Part shown: positions 16,189 to 26,804 of the stretch, in pieces | How the letters are laid out: each line of letters begins with the position of its first letter | Position numbering within the stretch: the stretch's first letter is position 1 | Assembly: GCF_000378125.1 (NCBI RefSeq) | Contig: NZ_KB899242.1 | Coordinates: 434,001-498,000, forward strand | Origin: Rudaea cellulosilytica DSM 22992 | GTDB taxonomy: Bacteria > Pseudomonadota > Gammaproteobacteria > Xanthomonadales > Rhodanobacteraceae | Reading direction: 5' to 3' | Length of the DNA: 64,000 bases | Made by a program: the position numbers and the translations under genes | The notes under the pieces: model-generated | What the model was told of the DNA's origin: nothing | Seen by the model: the letters and a program-made list of their open reading frames with translations, nothing else | Databases searched by the model: none

Positions 16189-18068
16189 CAGAACATCTCC
16201 GCCGGACCGACTTCCTGCCCGGTCGGCTTCTGCCGCGACGGGATGAAATCGCCGGTGATCATTTCGGCATAGGCCATGCCGGGGCCGACCATCGGGTAGA
16301 CGCCGGCATCGGGATCGATGATGACCTCGAGGAACGCCGGTCCGTCGAACGCGACGAACTCGGCGATGACGCGCGGCAGATCTTCCGGTTTCTCCAGACG
16401 CTGCGCCCACGGAAAACCATCGGCCTGCGCGGCCTTGACGAAGTCCTTCTTGTGCAGGCTCTTGTCGCTCGCCGAGAAGCGTCCCTTGAAGAACAGCTTC
16501 TGCCACTGCCGCACCATGCCGTCGCCGAAGTTGTTGAGCACGACGACCTTGATCGGCAGATTGTACGTCGTCACCGTTTCCAGCTCGCCAAGGTTCATGC
16601 GGATCGAAGCGTCGCCATCGATGTCGATCACGATCGCATCGCGCCGCGCGAACGCCGCGCCGATCGCCGCCGGCAGGCCGAAGCCCATCGTGCCCATGGA
16701 GCCGGACGTGAGCCACAGGCGCGGCTCGCAAAAATCGAAGTACTGCGCGGCCCACATCTGGTGCTGACCGACGCCGGTGGCGATGACCGCGTTGCCTTTC
16801 GTGTGCCTGTTGATTTCCTCGATCACTGCGTACGGCTGGATGACGGCCGCGTTGCGGTCAAAATTCATTGCATAGGTTTTCTTCAACTCGGCGATGTGCG
16901 CGTGCCAGTCGGCGTAAGCACCCTTCCCTTTCGGATCGAAACCGGCCTTCTCGCCGAAAGCGCGCAGGGCCGCGAGGGCGCTAACCAGATCGCCCAGGTG
17001 ATGCCAGTCGACGCGCTTGACCTTGTCGATCTCGGCCGGGTCGATGTCGAGATGGGCGATGAACTTCGCACCCGCGGCAAACTTGTGCGGGACGCCGGCG
17101 ACACGATCGTCGAAGCGGCTGCCGACCGCGATCAGGAAATCGCAGTCCTCGGTCGCATAGTTCGCGAACGCGGTGCCGTGCATGCCGAGCATGTGCAGCG
17201 ACAGCGGCTGGGTCGTGTCGGTCGCGCCAATGCCCATCAGCGTCGTCACGGACGGAATACCGAACGCAGCGGCGAACTCGCGCAGTGCGCTCGCCGCTTC
17301 GGCTGCGATCACGCCGCCGCCCGCGTAGATCAGCGGCCGCTTCGCCTTGGCCAGTGCATCGAAGAACGTCTTGCTCGCCGCGTCATCGAGCACCGACTTG
17401 GCAATGTCGTCGAGACGTGCGCGATATCCCGGCAGCGGTAGTCGGCTCGCACCGTCGAAGACGAGGTTCGTGTTCTGCACGTCCTTCGGAATATCGACGA
17501 CGACCGGTCCCGGCCGCCCCGTGCGCGCGATCTCGAATGCCGAGCGCAGCGTCGCTTCGAGCTTCGAGGCATCGGTGACGAGGAACACGTGCTTCGCGCA
17601 GGCTGCCATGATGTTGCTGATCGGCGCTTCCTGGAAGCCGTCGCTGCCGATTGCCGCGGTCGGCACCTGGCCGCAGATCACAACGATCGGAATCGAATCG
17701 GCCATCGCATCGCGCACCGGCGTAACCGTGTTCGTCGCACCGGGACCCGATGTCACGATCGCGACGCCGACTTTGCCCGACGCGCGCGCGTAACCTTGGG
17801 CCATGAAGCCGGCGCCCTGTTCGTTCGCCGGCACGATCAACGGCAGCGGCTCGCTTCCGTCGGCGCGTTTGTGCTCGTGGTTGTAGCGGAACACCGCATC
17901 GTAGACCGGCAGGATCGCACCGCCGGAATAGCCGAATACGACATCGACGCCCTCGTCGGCGAGCACCTGTACGACGATGTCCGCGCCGGATAGGTTCTTG
18001 CCGGCAAGCGGATGCTTGCCGGATGTTGGCGTATTCGATATCTGTGACGGTTTCAGTTGTGCGTTCAT
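16188..18068 (-). CDS. ilvB: Acetolactate synthase large (catalytic) subunit
   Basis: This ThDP- and FAD-dependent enzyme makes acetolactate or acetohydroxybutyrate, the first common step of valine/leucine/isoleucine synthesis. The 626 residues include the activating glutamate E83 (PANEQGAGFMAQGYARA), the PYR domain start GYSGGAILPVYDA and the ThDP-binding segment DIDGDASIRMNLGELETV ending VVVLNN. The ATG at 18068 (MNAQLKPSQIS) is chosen over a GTG 24 bases upstream. Two strong hairpins lie in the short gap after ilvC. Confidence 0.96.
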   Translation of the reverse strand: MNAQLKPSQISNTPTSGKHPLAGKNLSGADIVVQVLADEGVDVVFGYSGGAILPVYDAVFRYNHEHKRADGSEPLPLIVPANEQGAGFMAQGYARASGKVGVAIVTSGPGATNTVTPVRDAMADSIPIVVICGQVPTAAIGSDGFQEAPISNIMAACAKHVFLVTDASKLEATLRSAFEIARTGRPGPVVVDIPKDVQNTNLVFDGASRLPLPGYRARLDDIAKSVLDDAASKTFFDALAKAKRPLIYAGGGVIAAEAASALREFAAAFGIPSVTTLMGIGATDTTQPLSLHMLGMHGTAFANYATEDCDFLIAVGSRFDDRVAGVPHKFAAGAKFIAHLDIDPAEIDKVKRVDWHHLGDLVSALAALRAFGEKAGFDPKGKGAYADWHAHIAELKKTYAMNFDRNAAVIQPYAVIEEINRHTKGNAVIATGVGQHQMWAAQYFDFCEPRLWLTSGSMGTMGFGLPAAIGAAFARRDAIVIDIDGDASIRMNLGELETVTTYNLPIKVVVLNNFGDGMVRQWQKLFFKGRFSASDKSLHKKDFVKAAQADGFPWAQRLEKPEDLPRVIAEFVAFDGPAFLEVIIDPDAGVYPMVGPGMAYAEMITGDFIPSRQKPTGQEVGPAEMF

Positions 18069-18102
18069 AGCCAATCCCGGATGCGTTAACACCGGCGTTC
18101 AG

Positions 18103-18167
18103 CGGCAGCGCAAGCTGCCGACTGCAACGGCGGTAGTTATTGCTGCAGCGAAGCTGTCGGCAATAAC
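18103..18167. repeat. Two hairpins between ilvC and ilvB
   Basis: CGGCAGC/GCTGCCG (18103-18109, 18114-18120; four-base loop) and GTTATTGC/GCAATAAC (18136-18143, 18160-18167, with an inner CAGC-TTCG-CTG type tip on the minus strand) fill the 100-base gap. Neither has a T-run after it, so they look like mRNA-stabilising or processing hairpins within the operon. Confidence 0.65.
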
Positions 18168-18168
18168 C

Positions 18169-19161
18169 TTATTTTTGCTGGTTCAACCACACCATCTTCT
18201 CGCGCAACTGCGCGCCGATCTTCTCGATCGGATGGTCGAGATCGGCCTGCTTGAACTTCTTGTAATTCGGCAGGCCGGCCTTGTATTCCGCGGTCCAGTT
18301 CTTGGCGAAGGTGCCGTCCTGGATGTCCTTCAATACCGCTTTCATGCGTTCCTTCGTCGCCGCATCGACGATGCGCGGGCCGCTGACGTAATCGCCGTAC
18401 TGCGCCGTCTCGGAAATGAAGGTCAGCATCTTGGTGATGCCGCCCTGGTAAAGCAGATCGACGATCAGCTTCAGCTCGTGCAGTACCTCGTAGTACGCGA
18501 TCTCCGGACGGTAGCCGGCTTCGACCAGCGTCTCGAAACCCTTTTGCACGAGCTCGCTCGCGCCGCCACAAAGCACGGCCTGTTCGCCGAACAGGTCGGT
18601 TTCGGTCTCTTCCTTGAAGTCGGTTTCGATCAGCAGCGCACGCGCGCCGCCGAGGCCGGCCGCGTAGGCCATCGCCTTTTCCTTGGCCTTTCCGGTGACG
18701 TCCTGGTAGACGGCGTAGAGGCACGGTACGCCGCGGCCGATTTCGTATTCGGTGCGCACGAGATGGCCCGGGCCCTTCGGCGCGACGAGGATCACGTCGA
18801 TGTCCTTGCGCGGCGTGATCGTCTTGAAGTGGACGTTGAAGCCGTGTGCGAACAGCAGCGCCGCGTTCGGCTTGAGGTTCTTCTCGATCGCGTTGACGTA
18901 GAGGTCGGGCTGGACCATGTCCGGCGTCAGCACGGCGACGAGATCGGCCTGCTTGACGGCCTCGGCGGGCTCGACCACGGTGAAGCCGTCGGCCTTGGCC
19001 GTCGCGGCGGTGGCGCCGCCGGCGCGCAGGCCGACGATCACGTCGAGGCCGGAATCACGCAGGTTCAGCGCATGCGAGCGGCCCTGGCTGCCGTAGCCGA
19101 GAATGGCGATCTTCGACTTCTCGAGCGCCGCGGTGGTGACGGTGGGGGATGCAGTAGACAT
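18169..19161 (-). CDS. ilvC: Ketol-acid reductoisomerase (short class I form)
   Basis: This NADPH-dependent enzyme converts acetolactate to dihydroxyisovalerate (and the isoleucine analogue). It has 330 residues, the short class I length. The Rossmann fingerprint [17 protein letters not shown] is at about residues 22-38. The knotted C-terminal domain carries the Mg-binding residues in [14 protein letters not shown] and in the [12 protein letters not shown] helix. It sits between ilvD (88-base gap) and ilvB (100-base gap). Confidence 0.97.
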   Translation of the reverse strand: MSTASPTVTTAALEKSKIAILGYGSQGRSHALNLRDSGLDVIVGLRAGGATAATAKADGFTVVEPAEAVKQADLVAVLTPDMVQPDLYVNAIEKNLKPNAALLFAHGFNVHFKTITPRKDIDVILVAPKGPGHLVRTEYEIGRGVPCLYAVYQDVTGKAKEKAMAYAAGLGGARALLIETDFKEETETDLFGEQAVLCGGASELVQKGFETLVEAGYRPEIAYYEVLHELKLIVDLLYQGGITKMLTFISETAQYGDYVSGPRIVDAATKERMKAVLKDIQDGTFAKNWTAEYKAGLPNYKKFKQADLDHPIEKIGAQLREKMVWLNQQK

Positions 19162-19249
19162 TTTCTATTTCTCCACAAAGTTAAAAGTACAAATCGATAA
19201 AAAGCTGCAAGCTTGTCGTCATTACGGCAGCGTCTGCCGCGACGACGAG

Positions 19250-20920
19250 CTAAATCTCCATCACGGCACCGCGCGATGCCGAGCCGACGCTCTTGGCATA
19301 TTTCGCGAGGATGCCGCGCTTGACCTTCGGTTCCGGCGCGACCCAGGCCTTGCGCCGCGTCTCGAGATCGGCGTCGGTCTCGATCACGCGGCGTTCGCCA
19401 TCGATCACGATCGTGTCGCCCTCGCGCAGCAAGCCGATGCCGCCGCCCTTCACCGCTTCCGGAGCGATATGGCCGACCATGAAGCCGTGCGTCGCGCCGC
19501 TGAAGCGGCCGTCGGTGATCAGCGCGACGTCATCGCCGAGCCCGCGCCCGACCAGCGCCGCGGTGACCGCGAGCATCTCGCGCATGCCCGGCCCGCCGGC
19601 TGGGCCCTCGTTGCGGATCACGATCACGTCGCCGGCCTTGATCGCGCCGGCCTGCACGGCCTTGAACGTCTCCTCTTCGCTTTCGAACACGCGCGCAGGG
19701 CCAGTGAATTTGAGCCTGCCCTTGCCGGCGAGTTTGAGCACGCAGCCTTCGGATGCGAGATTGCCGTAGAGGATCGAGTAGCCACCGCGCGGCTTGAACG
19801 CCTTCGACACCGGCACAACGACCTGCTGATCGGCCGGCGCCGCCGGCGCTGCGTCGACTTCCTCGAAGAGAGTCTTGCCGGTCATCGTCGGCGCGTCTTC
19901 GATCAGCTTGGCTGCGCGCAATTCGCGCAGCACCTGGGTCAAACCGCCCGCCGCGGTCATCTCGATCGCCGTGTATTTGCCGCCGGGCATCAGGTCGGCG
20001 ATCACCGGCGTCGTCTTCGACGCGACTTCGAAATCTTCCAGGCTCAGCGGCACATCGGCTTCGCCCGCAATCGCGAGCAGATGCAGCACGGCGTTGGTCG
20101 AACCCGCCGTCGCGTTAGCGACGCGCGCGGCATTGCGGAACGCCGTCGTGCTGAGCACGTCGCGCGGACGTAGGTTGCGTTTCAGATTCTCAACCGCGAT
20201 CTCGCCACAGCGTTTGGCGACATCACGCTTGTGCGGATCGGTCGCGGCGACGTCGTTGAAACCGAGCGGCGACAAACCCAGCGTCATCAACATCATCGAC
20301 ATCGTGTTCGCGGTGAATTGGCCGCCGCAAGCACCCGCGCCCGGGCACGCCTTGCTTTCGACGTCGTGCAGGCGTGCGTCGTCGATCTTGCCCGCACCAT
20401 GCGCGCCGACCGCTTCGAACACCTGTTGGATCGTGATCGATTTGCCGTCGAGCGTGCCGTGGTCGATGCTGCCGCCGTACAGCGCGACGCCCGGGATGTT
20501 GAGGCGCGCTAGCGCCATCGCTGCAGCCGGAATCGTCTTGTCGCAACCGCAGAGCACGACCATCGCGTCGAGCGAATGACCGTCCACCGCGAGTTCGATC
20601 GAGTCGGTGATCACCTCACGGCTGATCAGCGAAGCGCGCATGCCGGGCGTGCCCATCGCGATGCCGTCGGTGACCGCGATCGTGTTGAATTCGATCGGCG
20701 TGCCGCCGGCTGCGCGCACGCCTTCGGCGACGTGTTCGGCGAGCTCGCGCAGGTTGAGATTGCACGGCGAGACGTTCGACCACGTATGCACGACGGCGAC
20801 GAGCGGCTTCTTGATCGCGGCTTCGTCGAGACCGGTCGCATAAAGCATCGCGCGTGCCGGCGCGCGATCCGGGCCGGACTTCATGACGTCGCTGCGCAGC
20901 TTAGTTCCATTGTTCGACAT
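19250..20920 (-). CDS. ilvD: Dihydroxy-acid dehydratase
   Basis: This iron-sulfur enzyme dehydrates dihydroxy acids to 2-keto acids, the third step of valine/isoleucine synthesis. It has 556 residues, the usual length. Cluster cysteines sit in SNVSPCNLNLRELA, VVLCGCDKTIPAA and CPGAGACGGQFTANTM. The C-terminal ALITDGRFSGATHGFMVGH signature is intact. The start overlaps the leuB stop by one base (TGATG). Confidence 0.97.
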   Translation of the reverse strand: MSNNGTKLRSDVMKSGPDRAPARAMLYATGLDEAAIKKPLVAVVHTWSNVSPCNLNLRELAEHVAEGVRAAGGTPIEFNTIAVTDGIAMGTPGMRASLISREVITDSIELAVDGHSLDAMVVLCGCDKTIPAAAMALARLNIPGVALYGGSIDHGTLDGKSITIQQVFEAVGAHGAGKIDDARLHDVESKACPGAGACGGQFTANTMSMMLMTLGLSPLGFNDVAATDPHKRDVAKRCGEIAVENLKRNLRPRDVLSTTAFRNAARVANATAGSTNAVLHLLAIAGEADVPLSLEDFEVASKTTPVIADLMPGGKYTAIEMTAAGGLTQVLRELRAAKLIEDAPTMTGKTLFEEVDAAPAAPADQQVVVPVSKAFKPRGGYSILYGNLASEGCVLKLAGKGRLKFTGPARVFESEEETFKAVQAGAIKAGDVIVIRNEGPAGGPGMREMLAVTAALVGRGLGDDVALITDGRFSGATHGFMVGHIAPEAVKGGGIGLLREGDTIVIDGERRVIETDADLETRRKAWVAPEPKVKRGILAKYAKSVGSASRGAVMEI

Positions 20921-21987
20921 CAGGCGGCTTCCTTCTGCGCCGTGCCGAGACGCGCGAGCACCGCCGCGCCGACTTCACTCGTATTCGCGCTACCGCCGAG
21001 ATCACGCGTCAGCGTGCCCTGTTCGATCACGGCATCGACCGCCGCTTCGACTTCCTTCGCTTCGGCTTCGAGACCGAGCGAATAGCGCAGCAACAGCGCG
21101 ACGGACAAAATTGTGCCGAGCGGATTGGCGAGCCCCTTGCCGGCGATATCGGGCGCGGAGCCGTGGATCGGCTCGTACAAACCCACCTTGCCGTCGCCGA
21201 GCGACGCGGAAGGCAGCAGGCCGAGCGAACCGGCGAGCGCCGCGGCTTCGTCGGTAAGGATGTCGCCGAACAGATTCTCGGTAACGATCACGTCGTACGC
21301 CGACGGACGCGTCAGCAACAGCATCGCCATCGAATCGACGAGCTGATGTTCGAGCTTCACGTCGTGATAGTCTTTCGCCACGCGCTCGACCGTCGAACGC
21401 CACAGGCGCGAGGTTTCTAGCACGTTGGCCTTGTCGACGTGGGTGACGTGCTTCTTGCGTCCGCGCGCGAACTCGAAGGCGCGACGCGTTGCACGCTCGA
21501 TCTCGGCAACGGTGTATTTGCACTCGTCGGTCGCCGTGTCGGCCGTGCGTGTCTTCGCACCGAAGTACGCACCGCCGGTCAGTTCGCGCACGAACAGCAT
21601 ATCGACGTTCTGCAGCTTCTCGTTCTTCAACGGTGAGAGATTCGCCAGCTTCGGATGCACGCGCACCGGACGCAGGTTGGCATAGACGCCGAGCGTCGCG
21701 CGCAGCGCGAGCAGGCCTTGCTCCGGGCGCACCTTCGCATTCGGATCCGACCATTTCGGGCCGCCGACCGCACCGAGCAGCACCGCATCCGCGGACTTGC
21801 ACGACGCCACCGTCGCCGGCGGCAGCGGATCGCCGTGAGCGTCGATCGCCGCGCCGCCGATCAACTGCTCGTCGAACGTAAATTCGTGGCCGTGTTTCGC
21901 GGCGACGGCACGCAACACTTCGACCGCGGAGGCGACGACTTCAGGACCGATGCCATCGCCTGGCAACAGGGTGATTTTTGCTTTCAT
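20920..21987 (-). CDS. leuB: 3-isopropylmalate dehydrogenase
   Basis: This NAD-dependent enzyme oxidises and decarboxylates 3-isopropylmalate in leucine synthesis. The 355 residues begin MKAKITLLPGDGIGPEVV, with the substrate-binding region near DECKYTVAEIERATRRAFE and the dehydrogenase signature running from NLFGDILTDEAAALAGSLG. The coupling to ilvD (one shared base) joins the leucine and valine/isoleucine blocks. It follows leuD by 23 bases. Confidence 0.97.
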   Translation of the reverse strand: MKAKITLLPGDGIGPEVVASAVEVLRAVAAKHGHEFTFDEQLIGGAAIDAHGDPLPPATVASCKSADAVLLGAVGGPKWSDPNAKVRPEQGLLALRATLGVYANLRPVRVHPKLANLSPLKNEKLQNVDMLFVRELTGGAYFGAKTRTADTATDECKYTVAEIERATRRAFEFARGRKKHVTHVDKANVLETSRLWRSTVERVAKDYHDVKLEHQLVDSMAMLLLTRPSAYDVIVTENLFGDILTDEAAALAGSLGLLPSASLGDGKVGLYEPIHGSAPDIAGKGLANPLGTILSVALLLRYSLGLEAEAKEVEAAVDAVIEQGTLTRDLGGSANTSEVGAAVLARLGTAQKEAA

Positions 21988-22010
21988 TCTTTGCCTTTCT
22001 CTTCTGAAAA

Positions 22011-22589
22011 TTACGCCGCTCTCGCCTGCTCGAACGCGGCGATCTGCGCTTCATGCTGCAGCAGGAAACCAAGCTGATCGACGCCCATCAGCAGGCAATG
22101 CTTGGCGAACGGCTCGAGCGGAAACTCGATCTTCCTGCCGTCAGGCAACTCGATCGTCTGCGCGGCGATATCGATCTTGAGCTCAATACCCGGATGATCG
22201 AGCAGATACCTGTGATCGGCCTCGTCGAGCACGACGGCGAGCAAGCCGTTCTTCAGCGCGTTGCCGCGAAAGATGTCGGCGATCTCGCTCGAAAAAACGG
22301 CATGGATGCCGTAGTCGGTCAGCGCCCACGGCGCGTGCTCGCGCGAGGAACCGCAGCCGAAGTTGCGGCCGGCGACAAGAATCTCGCAGCCGCGCGCTTC
22401 GGGTTTGTTCAACGCAAACTCGGGGTCTTCGCTGCCGTCGGCGCGATAGCGCCAGTCGTTGAACAATGATTTGCCGAGGCCGGTGCGTTCGGTCGTCGTG
22501 AGAAAGCGCGCCGGGATGATGCGGTCGGTGTCGATATTCTCGAACGGCAAAACAGCCGTGCGTGATTGGATATGAGTCAACGGATTCAT
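22011..22589 (-). CDS. leuD: 3-isopropylmalate dehydratase small subunit
   Basis: This 192-residue swivelling-domain subunit works with LeuC to isomerise 2- to 3-isopropylmalate. It has the family segments [35 protein letters not shown] and a HIS-independent hydrophobic C-terminus. Its ATG at 22589 overlaps the leuC stop by four bases. Confidence 0.97.
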   Translation of the reverse strand: MNPLTHIQSRTAVLPFENIDTDRIIPARFLTTTERTGLGKSLFNDWRYRADGSEDPEFALNKPEARGCEILVAGRNFGCGSSREHAPWALTDYGIHAVFSSEIADIFRGNALKNGLLAVVLDEADHRYLLDHPGIELKIDIAAQTIELPDGRKIEFPLEPFAKHCLLMGVDQLGFLLQHEAQIAAFEQARAA

Positions 22590-24001
22590 GCGGCTTCCGA
22601 AATGTATTGGGAAGGATCGGCCACGACGCCAGCGAGCGCGGATGCGGCCGCGACGAGCGGGCTCGCGAGCACGGTGCGCACGCCCGGTCCCTGGCGACCT
22701 TCGAAATTGCGGTTACTGGTCGAGACGACGAGCTGGCCCGGCTTGCCGATGTCGCCGTTCATACCCAGGCACATTGAGCAGCCCGGCTCGCGCCATTCGG
22801 CGCCGGCGGCACGAAAAATCTCGTGCAGGCCTTCTTTCTCGGCTTCGCGCTTGACCTGCTCCGAGCCCGGCACAACGAGCATGCGCACGCCGTCAGCGAC
22901 CTTGCGTCCGCGCAGCACGCTCGCCGTCGCACGCAGGTCGGACAGGCGTCCGTTCGTGCAACTGCCGACGAAGACGATATCGACCTTGGTGCCGGCAAGT
23001 TGATGGCCCGCCTCGAGCTGCATGTAATCGAGCGCGCGTTGTTCGAGCGCGTCTTTCGCCGCCGGCACTGCCGCGTCGAGCGCGATTACCATGCCCGGGT
23101 TGGTACCGTAGGTGACGCTGGGTTTGATCGTAGCCGCGTCGATCACGACTTCGCGGTCGAACACCGCGCCGGGATCCGATTTGAAACCGCTCCAAAGCTT
23201 GACCGCGTTATCCCAGTCCAAGCCCTTCGGCACACGCTCGCGTCCGCGCAAGAATTCGAACGTGGTCGCGTCGGCCGCGATCAGACCGGCCTTGGCGCCA
23301 GCCTCGATCGACATGTTGCACACGGTCATGCGCTCTTCCATCGTCAGCGCCTCTATCGCGCTGCCGCGATATTCGATGACGTGGCCGGTGCCGCCGTTCA
23401 TGCCGATCCTGCCGATGATATGCAGGATCAGATCCTTCGCGGTGACGCTTTTCGTGAGCTTGCCGTTGACCGTGATCGAGAGCGACTTCGGCTTGCGCTG
23501 CAGCAGGCACTGCGTCGCGAGCACATGACCGACTTCGGTCGTGCCGATGCCGAACGCAAGCGCGCCGAATGCGCCATGCGTGGAAGTGTGGCTGTCGCCG
23601 CAAACGATCGTCATGCCGGGCTGGGTCGCGCCGAGCTCCGGCCCCATCACGTGCACGATGCCGCGGTTGGAACTGTTCCAGCCGTACAGTTCGACCCCGA
23701 ATTCCTTCGTATTCGCTTCAAGCTTGGCGACCTGGGCTTCGGTCGCCTTATCCAGATACGGCCGCTTGCCGTTCGCGTCGGGCGGCAGGGTCGGCGTCGA
23801 ATGGTCCATCGTCGCGACGATGCGATCGGGGCGGCGCACCTTGAGCCCGCGGATGCGCAGCTCCGCAAACGCCTGTGGCGAAGTGACTTCGTGCACCAAG
23901 TGCAGGTCGATGTAGAGGATCGCCGGCGTCGCCGCGGTTTCCGCGGCAACCTGATGCGCATTCCAAATCTTGTCGAGCAGGGTTTGCGGAGCCGTGGACA
24001 T
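22586..24001 (-). CDS. leuC: 3-isopropylmalate dehydratase large subunit
   Basis: This 471-residue aconitase-family subunit carries the 4Fe-4S cluster. Recognisable are the [12 protein letters not shown] start region, [19 protein letters not shown], the cluster cysteine segment [16 protein letters not shown] and [13 protein letters not shown]. It is separated from ilvE by a single base, and the downstream ATGA overlap couples it to leuD. Confidence 0.97.
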   Translation of the reverse strand: MSTAPQTLLDKIWNAHQVAAETAATPAILYIDLHLVHEVTSPQAFAELRIRGLKVRRPDRIVATMDHSTPTLPPDANGKRPYLDKATEAQVAKLEANTKEFGVELYGWNSSNRGIVHVMGPELGATQPGMTIVCGDSHTSTHGAFGALAFGIGTTEVGHVLATQCLLQRKPKSLSITVNGKLTKSVTAKDLILHIIGRIGMNGGTGHVIEYRGSAIEALTMEERMTVCNMSIEAGAKAGLIAADATTFEFLRGRERVPKGLDWDNAVKLWSGFKSDPGAVFDREVVIDAATIKPSVTYGTNPGMVIALDAAVPAAKDALEQRALDYMQLEAGHQLAGTKVDIVFVGSCTNGRLSDLRATASVLRGRKVADGVRMLVVPGSEQVKREAEKEGLHEIFRAAGAEWREPGCSMCLGMNGDIGKPGQLVVSTSNRNFEGRQGPGVRTVLASPLVAAASALAGVVADPSQYISEAA

Positions 24002-24002
24002 G

Positions 24003-24944
24003 TTAAGCAGCCGCCTTCTTCTGATCCGCGGACACCGGCGTCAGCCAGCCCCATTCGTCGCGGGTCTCACCGTTGAACAAGCCGAAGAACGCCTTCTGCA
24101 GCGACTTCGTGATCGGACCCGGCTTGCCTTCGCCGACCGGCTTGCGGTCGACCGAGCGTACCGGCGTGATCTCGGCTGCAGTACCGACCATGAAGACTTC
24201 GTCGGCCGTGTACAGCGCCTCGCGCGGCAGATCGCGCTCGACCACCTCGTAGCCGAGCTTGCCGGCGAGCGTGATCACCGTATCGCGCGTGATCCCGGCG
24301 AGGATGCTCGCGCTCGTCGTCGGCGTAGTGATCTTGCCGTTGCGGATGATGAACAGGTTCTCGCCCGCGCCTTCGCTGAGCAGGCCGTTGTAGCCGAGCG
24401 CGATGCCTTCGTGATAGCCGTGGCGCTTCGCTTCGAAGCCGATCAGCTGGCTCGACAGATAATTGCCGCCGGCCTTGGCCCACGACGGGAACGTGTTCGG
24501 CGCCGCGCGGTGCCACGACGACACGCAGACGTCGGCGCCCTTCTCGATCGCGTCGCCGAGGTAGGCGCCCCACTCCATCGCGATAATGCAGACGTCGACG
24601 CTCGAGCCTTCCTTCGGCATTACGCCGAGCGGCCCGGCGCCGCGGAACACGAGCGGACGCAGATAGGCCGACTTCATCTTGTTCGCGGCGACAACTTCAC
24701 TGTTTGCAGCAACGATCTGTTCGAACGTGTAGGGAACGTCGATCTCGTAGATCTTGGCCGACTCGAATAGACGGCGCGTGTGGTCGGCAAGGCGGAAATG
24801 CTGCGGGCCTTGCGGCGTCGAATACACGCGCTGCCCCTCGAACACGGACGAACCGTAGTGCAGCGCGTGCGCGGTGACGTGCACGGTCGCCTCGTTCCAG
24901 GGCTTGAGCTTGCCGTTATGCCAGATGAATTCGGTGTTTGCCAT
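24003..24944 (-). CDS. ilvE: Branched-chain amino acid aminotransferase
   Basis: This PLP enzyme (fold type IV) makes leucine, isoleucine and valine from their keto acids. The 313 residues include the start [19 protein letters not shown], the likely PLP lysine in [15 protein letters not shown], and [13 protein letters not shown] good ribosome site AAAGGAAC precedes the ATG. It lies between leuA (121-base gap) and leuC. Confidence 0.95.
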   Translation of the reverse strand: MANTEFIWHNGKLKPWNEATVHVTAHALHYGSSVFEGQRVYSTPQGPQHFRLADHTRRLFESAKIYEIDVPYTFEQIVAANSEVVAANKMKSAYLRPLVFRGAGPLGVMPKEGSSVDVCIIAMEWGAYLGDAIEKGADVCVSSWHRAAPNTFPSWAKAGGNYLSSQLIGFEAKRHGYHEGIALGYNGLLSEGAGENLFIIRNGKITTPTTSASILAGITRDTVITLAGKLGYEVVERDLPREALYTADEVFMVGTAAEITPVRSVDRKPVGEGKPGPITKSLQKAFFGLFNGETRDEWGWLTPVSADQKKAAA

Positions 24945-25065
24945 ATTGGTTCCTTTGCAATTCCTGAAGCGGTTTAGACACGGTTTGATTGGGGTCGAGC
25001 GAAACGCCTCGCCGTAGGCGAATTCTACGTCCTATCCCCGCCGCGTCGCGCCGATAACTTGTCTT

Positions 25066-26652
25066 TCATGCCGATTTTGCCACCAGCGGCAATGCCTGGC
25101 CGAGCTTGATGCGTTCGATGCGATTGACCACCTCGAGCGCTGCGAACGCGGTGGCCTCGACGATATCGGTCGACACACCGCGGCCGATCAGCTCGCGCCC
25201 GCCATGGTTGATCGTCAGCGTCGCACGGCCCTGCGCGTCGGCGCCGTAGGAAAGCGAACGTATCTGGAAGTCGGCGATGTCCAGCGGCGTGCCGGTCGCG
25301 CGCTCAATCGCGCGCAGCATTGCATGCACCGGGCCGTCGCCGAGCGAGCCTTCGGTCTCGCCGACGCTGCGTCCGTCTTCATGGCGCAAGCGCACCGAAG
25401 CCGAGGCACCGCCACCGAGATGCGAAGTCGCGTGCATCTGTTCCAGCGTCCAAGGACCGAGTGCGGCCGGATCCTGGCCGAGCACGAGCGCATCGAGATC
25501 GCTGTCGAACACTTCCTTCTTCTTGTCGGCCAGCGCCTTGAAACGCGGGAAGATTTCCTCGACCTGCGCGTCGTCGACCTCGTAGCCGAGCGATTTCAAC
25601 CGATCGCGCAACGCGTGCTTGCCCGAGTGCTTGCCGAGCACGAGTTGGGTCTTCTCGACGCCCACGTCCTCCGGCCGCATGATCTCGTAGGTCTCGCGAT
25701 TCTTCAGCATGCCGTGCTGGTGGATCCCCGATTCGTGCGCGAACGCGTTCTCGCCGACGATCGCCTTGTTGCGCGGAATCGTCGAGCCGGTGACGTTGGC
25801 GAGCAGGCGCGCGGTCGGGTACAAGAGCTGCGTGCGGATACCGGTCTCGACATTGAACCGGTCCGCGCGCGTGCGCAGCGCCATGACGATTTCTTCGAGC
25901 GCAGCATTGCCCGCGCGCTCGCCGATGCCGTTGATCGTGCACTCGACCTGGCGCGCGCCGGCAGCCACTGCGGCGATGCTGTTGGCCACGCCGAGGCCGA
26001 GATCGTTGTGGCAGTGCGAGGACAGGATCACCTTGTCGATGCCGCGCACTTCGCGTTTCAGGCGCGAGAACAGCGCGTAGATTTCCTCGGGCGTCGTGTA
26101 GCCGACCGTGTCGGGCACATTCACCGTTGTCGCGCCTGCTTCGATCATGGCGGATAGCACTTCGATCAGGAACTCCGGCTCGGTGCGGATCGCGTCCTCG
26201 GCCGAGAACTCGATGTCGTCACTGTGCTGGCGCGCGTGATGGATCGCCTTGATGCCGGTCTCGATCACCTGCTCGCGGCTCATGTTGAGCTTGTGCCGGC
26301 GATGCAGCGGACTGGTCGCCAGGAAGATGTGGACGCGTTTCTTCTTGGCGGGTTCCAGCGCACGCACGCAGGCATCGATGTCGCCGAGCTGCGCGCGGGC
26401 AAGGCCGGCGATGATGGGCCCACGGACTTCTTTCGCGATCGCATGCACGGCTTCGAAGTCGCCCACGGATGCCTGGGGGAATCCCGCCTCGAGCACGTCG
26501 ACGCCGAGTTCGGCCAGCGCGTGCGCCATGTGCAGCTTCTGCGGCCGGCTCATGGAAAAGCCCGGTGACTGCTCGCCGTCGCGCAGCGTCGTGTCAAAGA
26601 TGCGCACGCGTTCGCGCGCGGGTACTACGGCTGGATCGCTGGTCTTGTTCAT
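25066..26652 (-). CDS. leuA: 2-isopropylmalate synthase
   Basis: This is the committed leucine-pathway enzyme, condensing acetyl-CoA with 2-ketoisovalerate. The 528 residues have the HMG-CoA lyase-like barrel with RIFDTTLRDGEQSPGFSMS, and HCHNDLGLGVANSIAA, a linker, and the C-terminal regulatory dimer domain that senses leucine. GAGGTG precedes the ATG. It is the first structural gene of the leu-ilv cluster and is controlled by the attenuator described upstream. Confidence 0.97.
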   Translation of the reverse strand: MNKTSDPAVVPARERVRIFDTTLRDGEQSPGFSMSRPQKLHMAHALAELGVDVLEAGFPQASVGDFEAVHAIAKEVRGPIIAGLARAQLGDIDACVRALEPAKKKRVHIFLATSPLHRRHKLNMSREQVIETGIKAIHHARQHSDDIEFSAEDAIRTEPEFLIEVLSAMIEAGATTVNVPDTVGYTTPEEIYALFSRLKREVRGIDKVILSSHCHNDLGLGVANSIAAVAAGARQVECTINGIGERAGNAALEEIVMALRTRADRFNVETGIRTQLLYPTARLLANVTGSTIPRNKAIVGENAFAHESGIHQHGMLKNRETYEIMRPEDVGVEKTQLVLGKHSGKHALRDRLKSLGYEVDDAQVEEIFPRFKALADKKKEVFDSDLDALVLGQDPAALGPWTLEQMHATSHLGGGASASVRLRHEDGRSVGETEGSLGDGPVHAMLRAIERATGTPLDIADFQIRSLSYGADAQGRATLTINHGGRELIGRGVSTDIVEATAFAALEVVNRIERIKLGQALPLVAKSA

Positions 26653-26737
26653 TGCTGCACCTCAAAGCTATTCGTCGGAGACGGCCGCGCTGCGCGCGGT
26701 TTGTTGCAATCGAAACTTTTTACCGCCAGAAACGACA

Positions 26738-26767
26738 AACCCCGCACTCGTCGCCGGGTGCGGGGTT
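26738..26767 (-). terminator. Attenuator terminator of the leu-ilv leader, with competing antiterminator arm
   Basis: On the minus strand AACCCCGCAC (26767-26758) pairs with GTGCGGGGTT (26747-26738), a 10-bp stem followed by a modest T-rich stretch (TGTCGTTTCT). The same 5-prime arm can pair instead with GGTGCGGGTT (26816-26807), located over the leader stop codon: eight consecutive pairs, GGTGCGGG with CCCGCACC, then UU with AA after one bulged C. A ribosome at the leader stop codon would mask that antiterminator arm; a ribosome stalled on the Leu/Val/Ile run would free it. Confidence 0.85.
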
Positions 26768-26804
26768 CTGGATTCTTCGCCTGGTTGTGTTGCTCAGACG
26801 CGCC

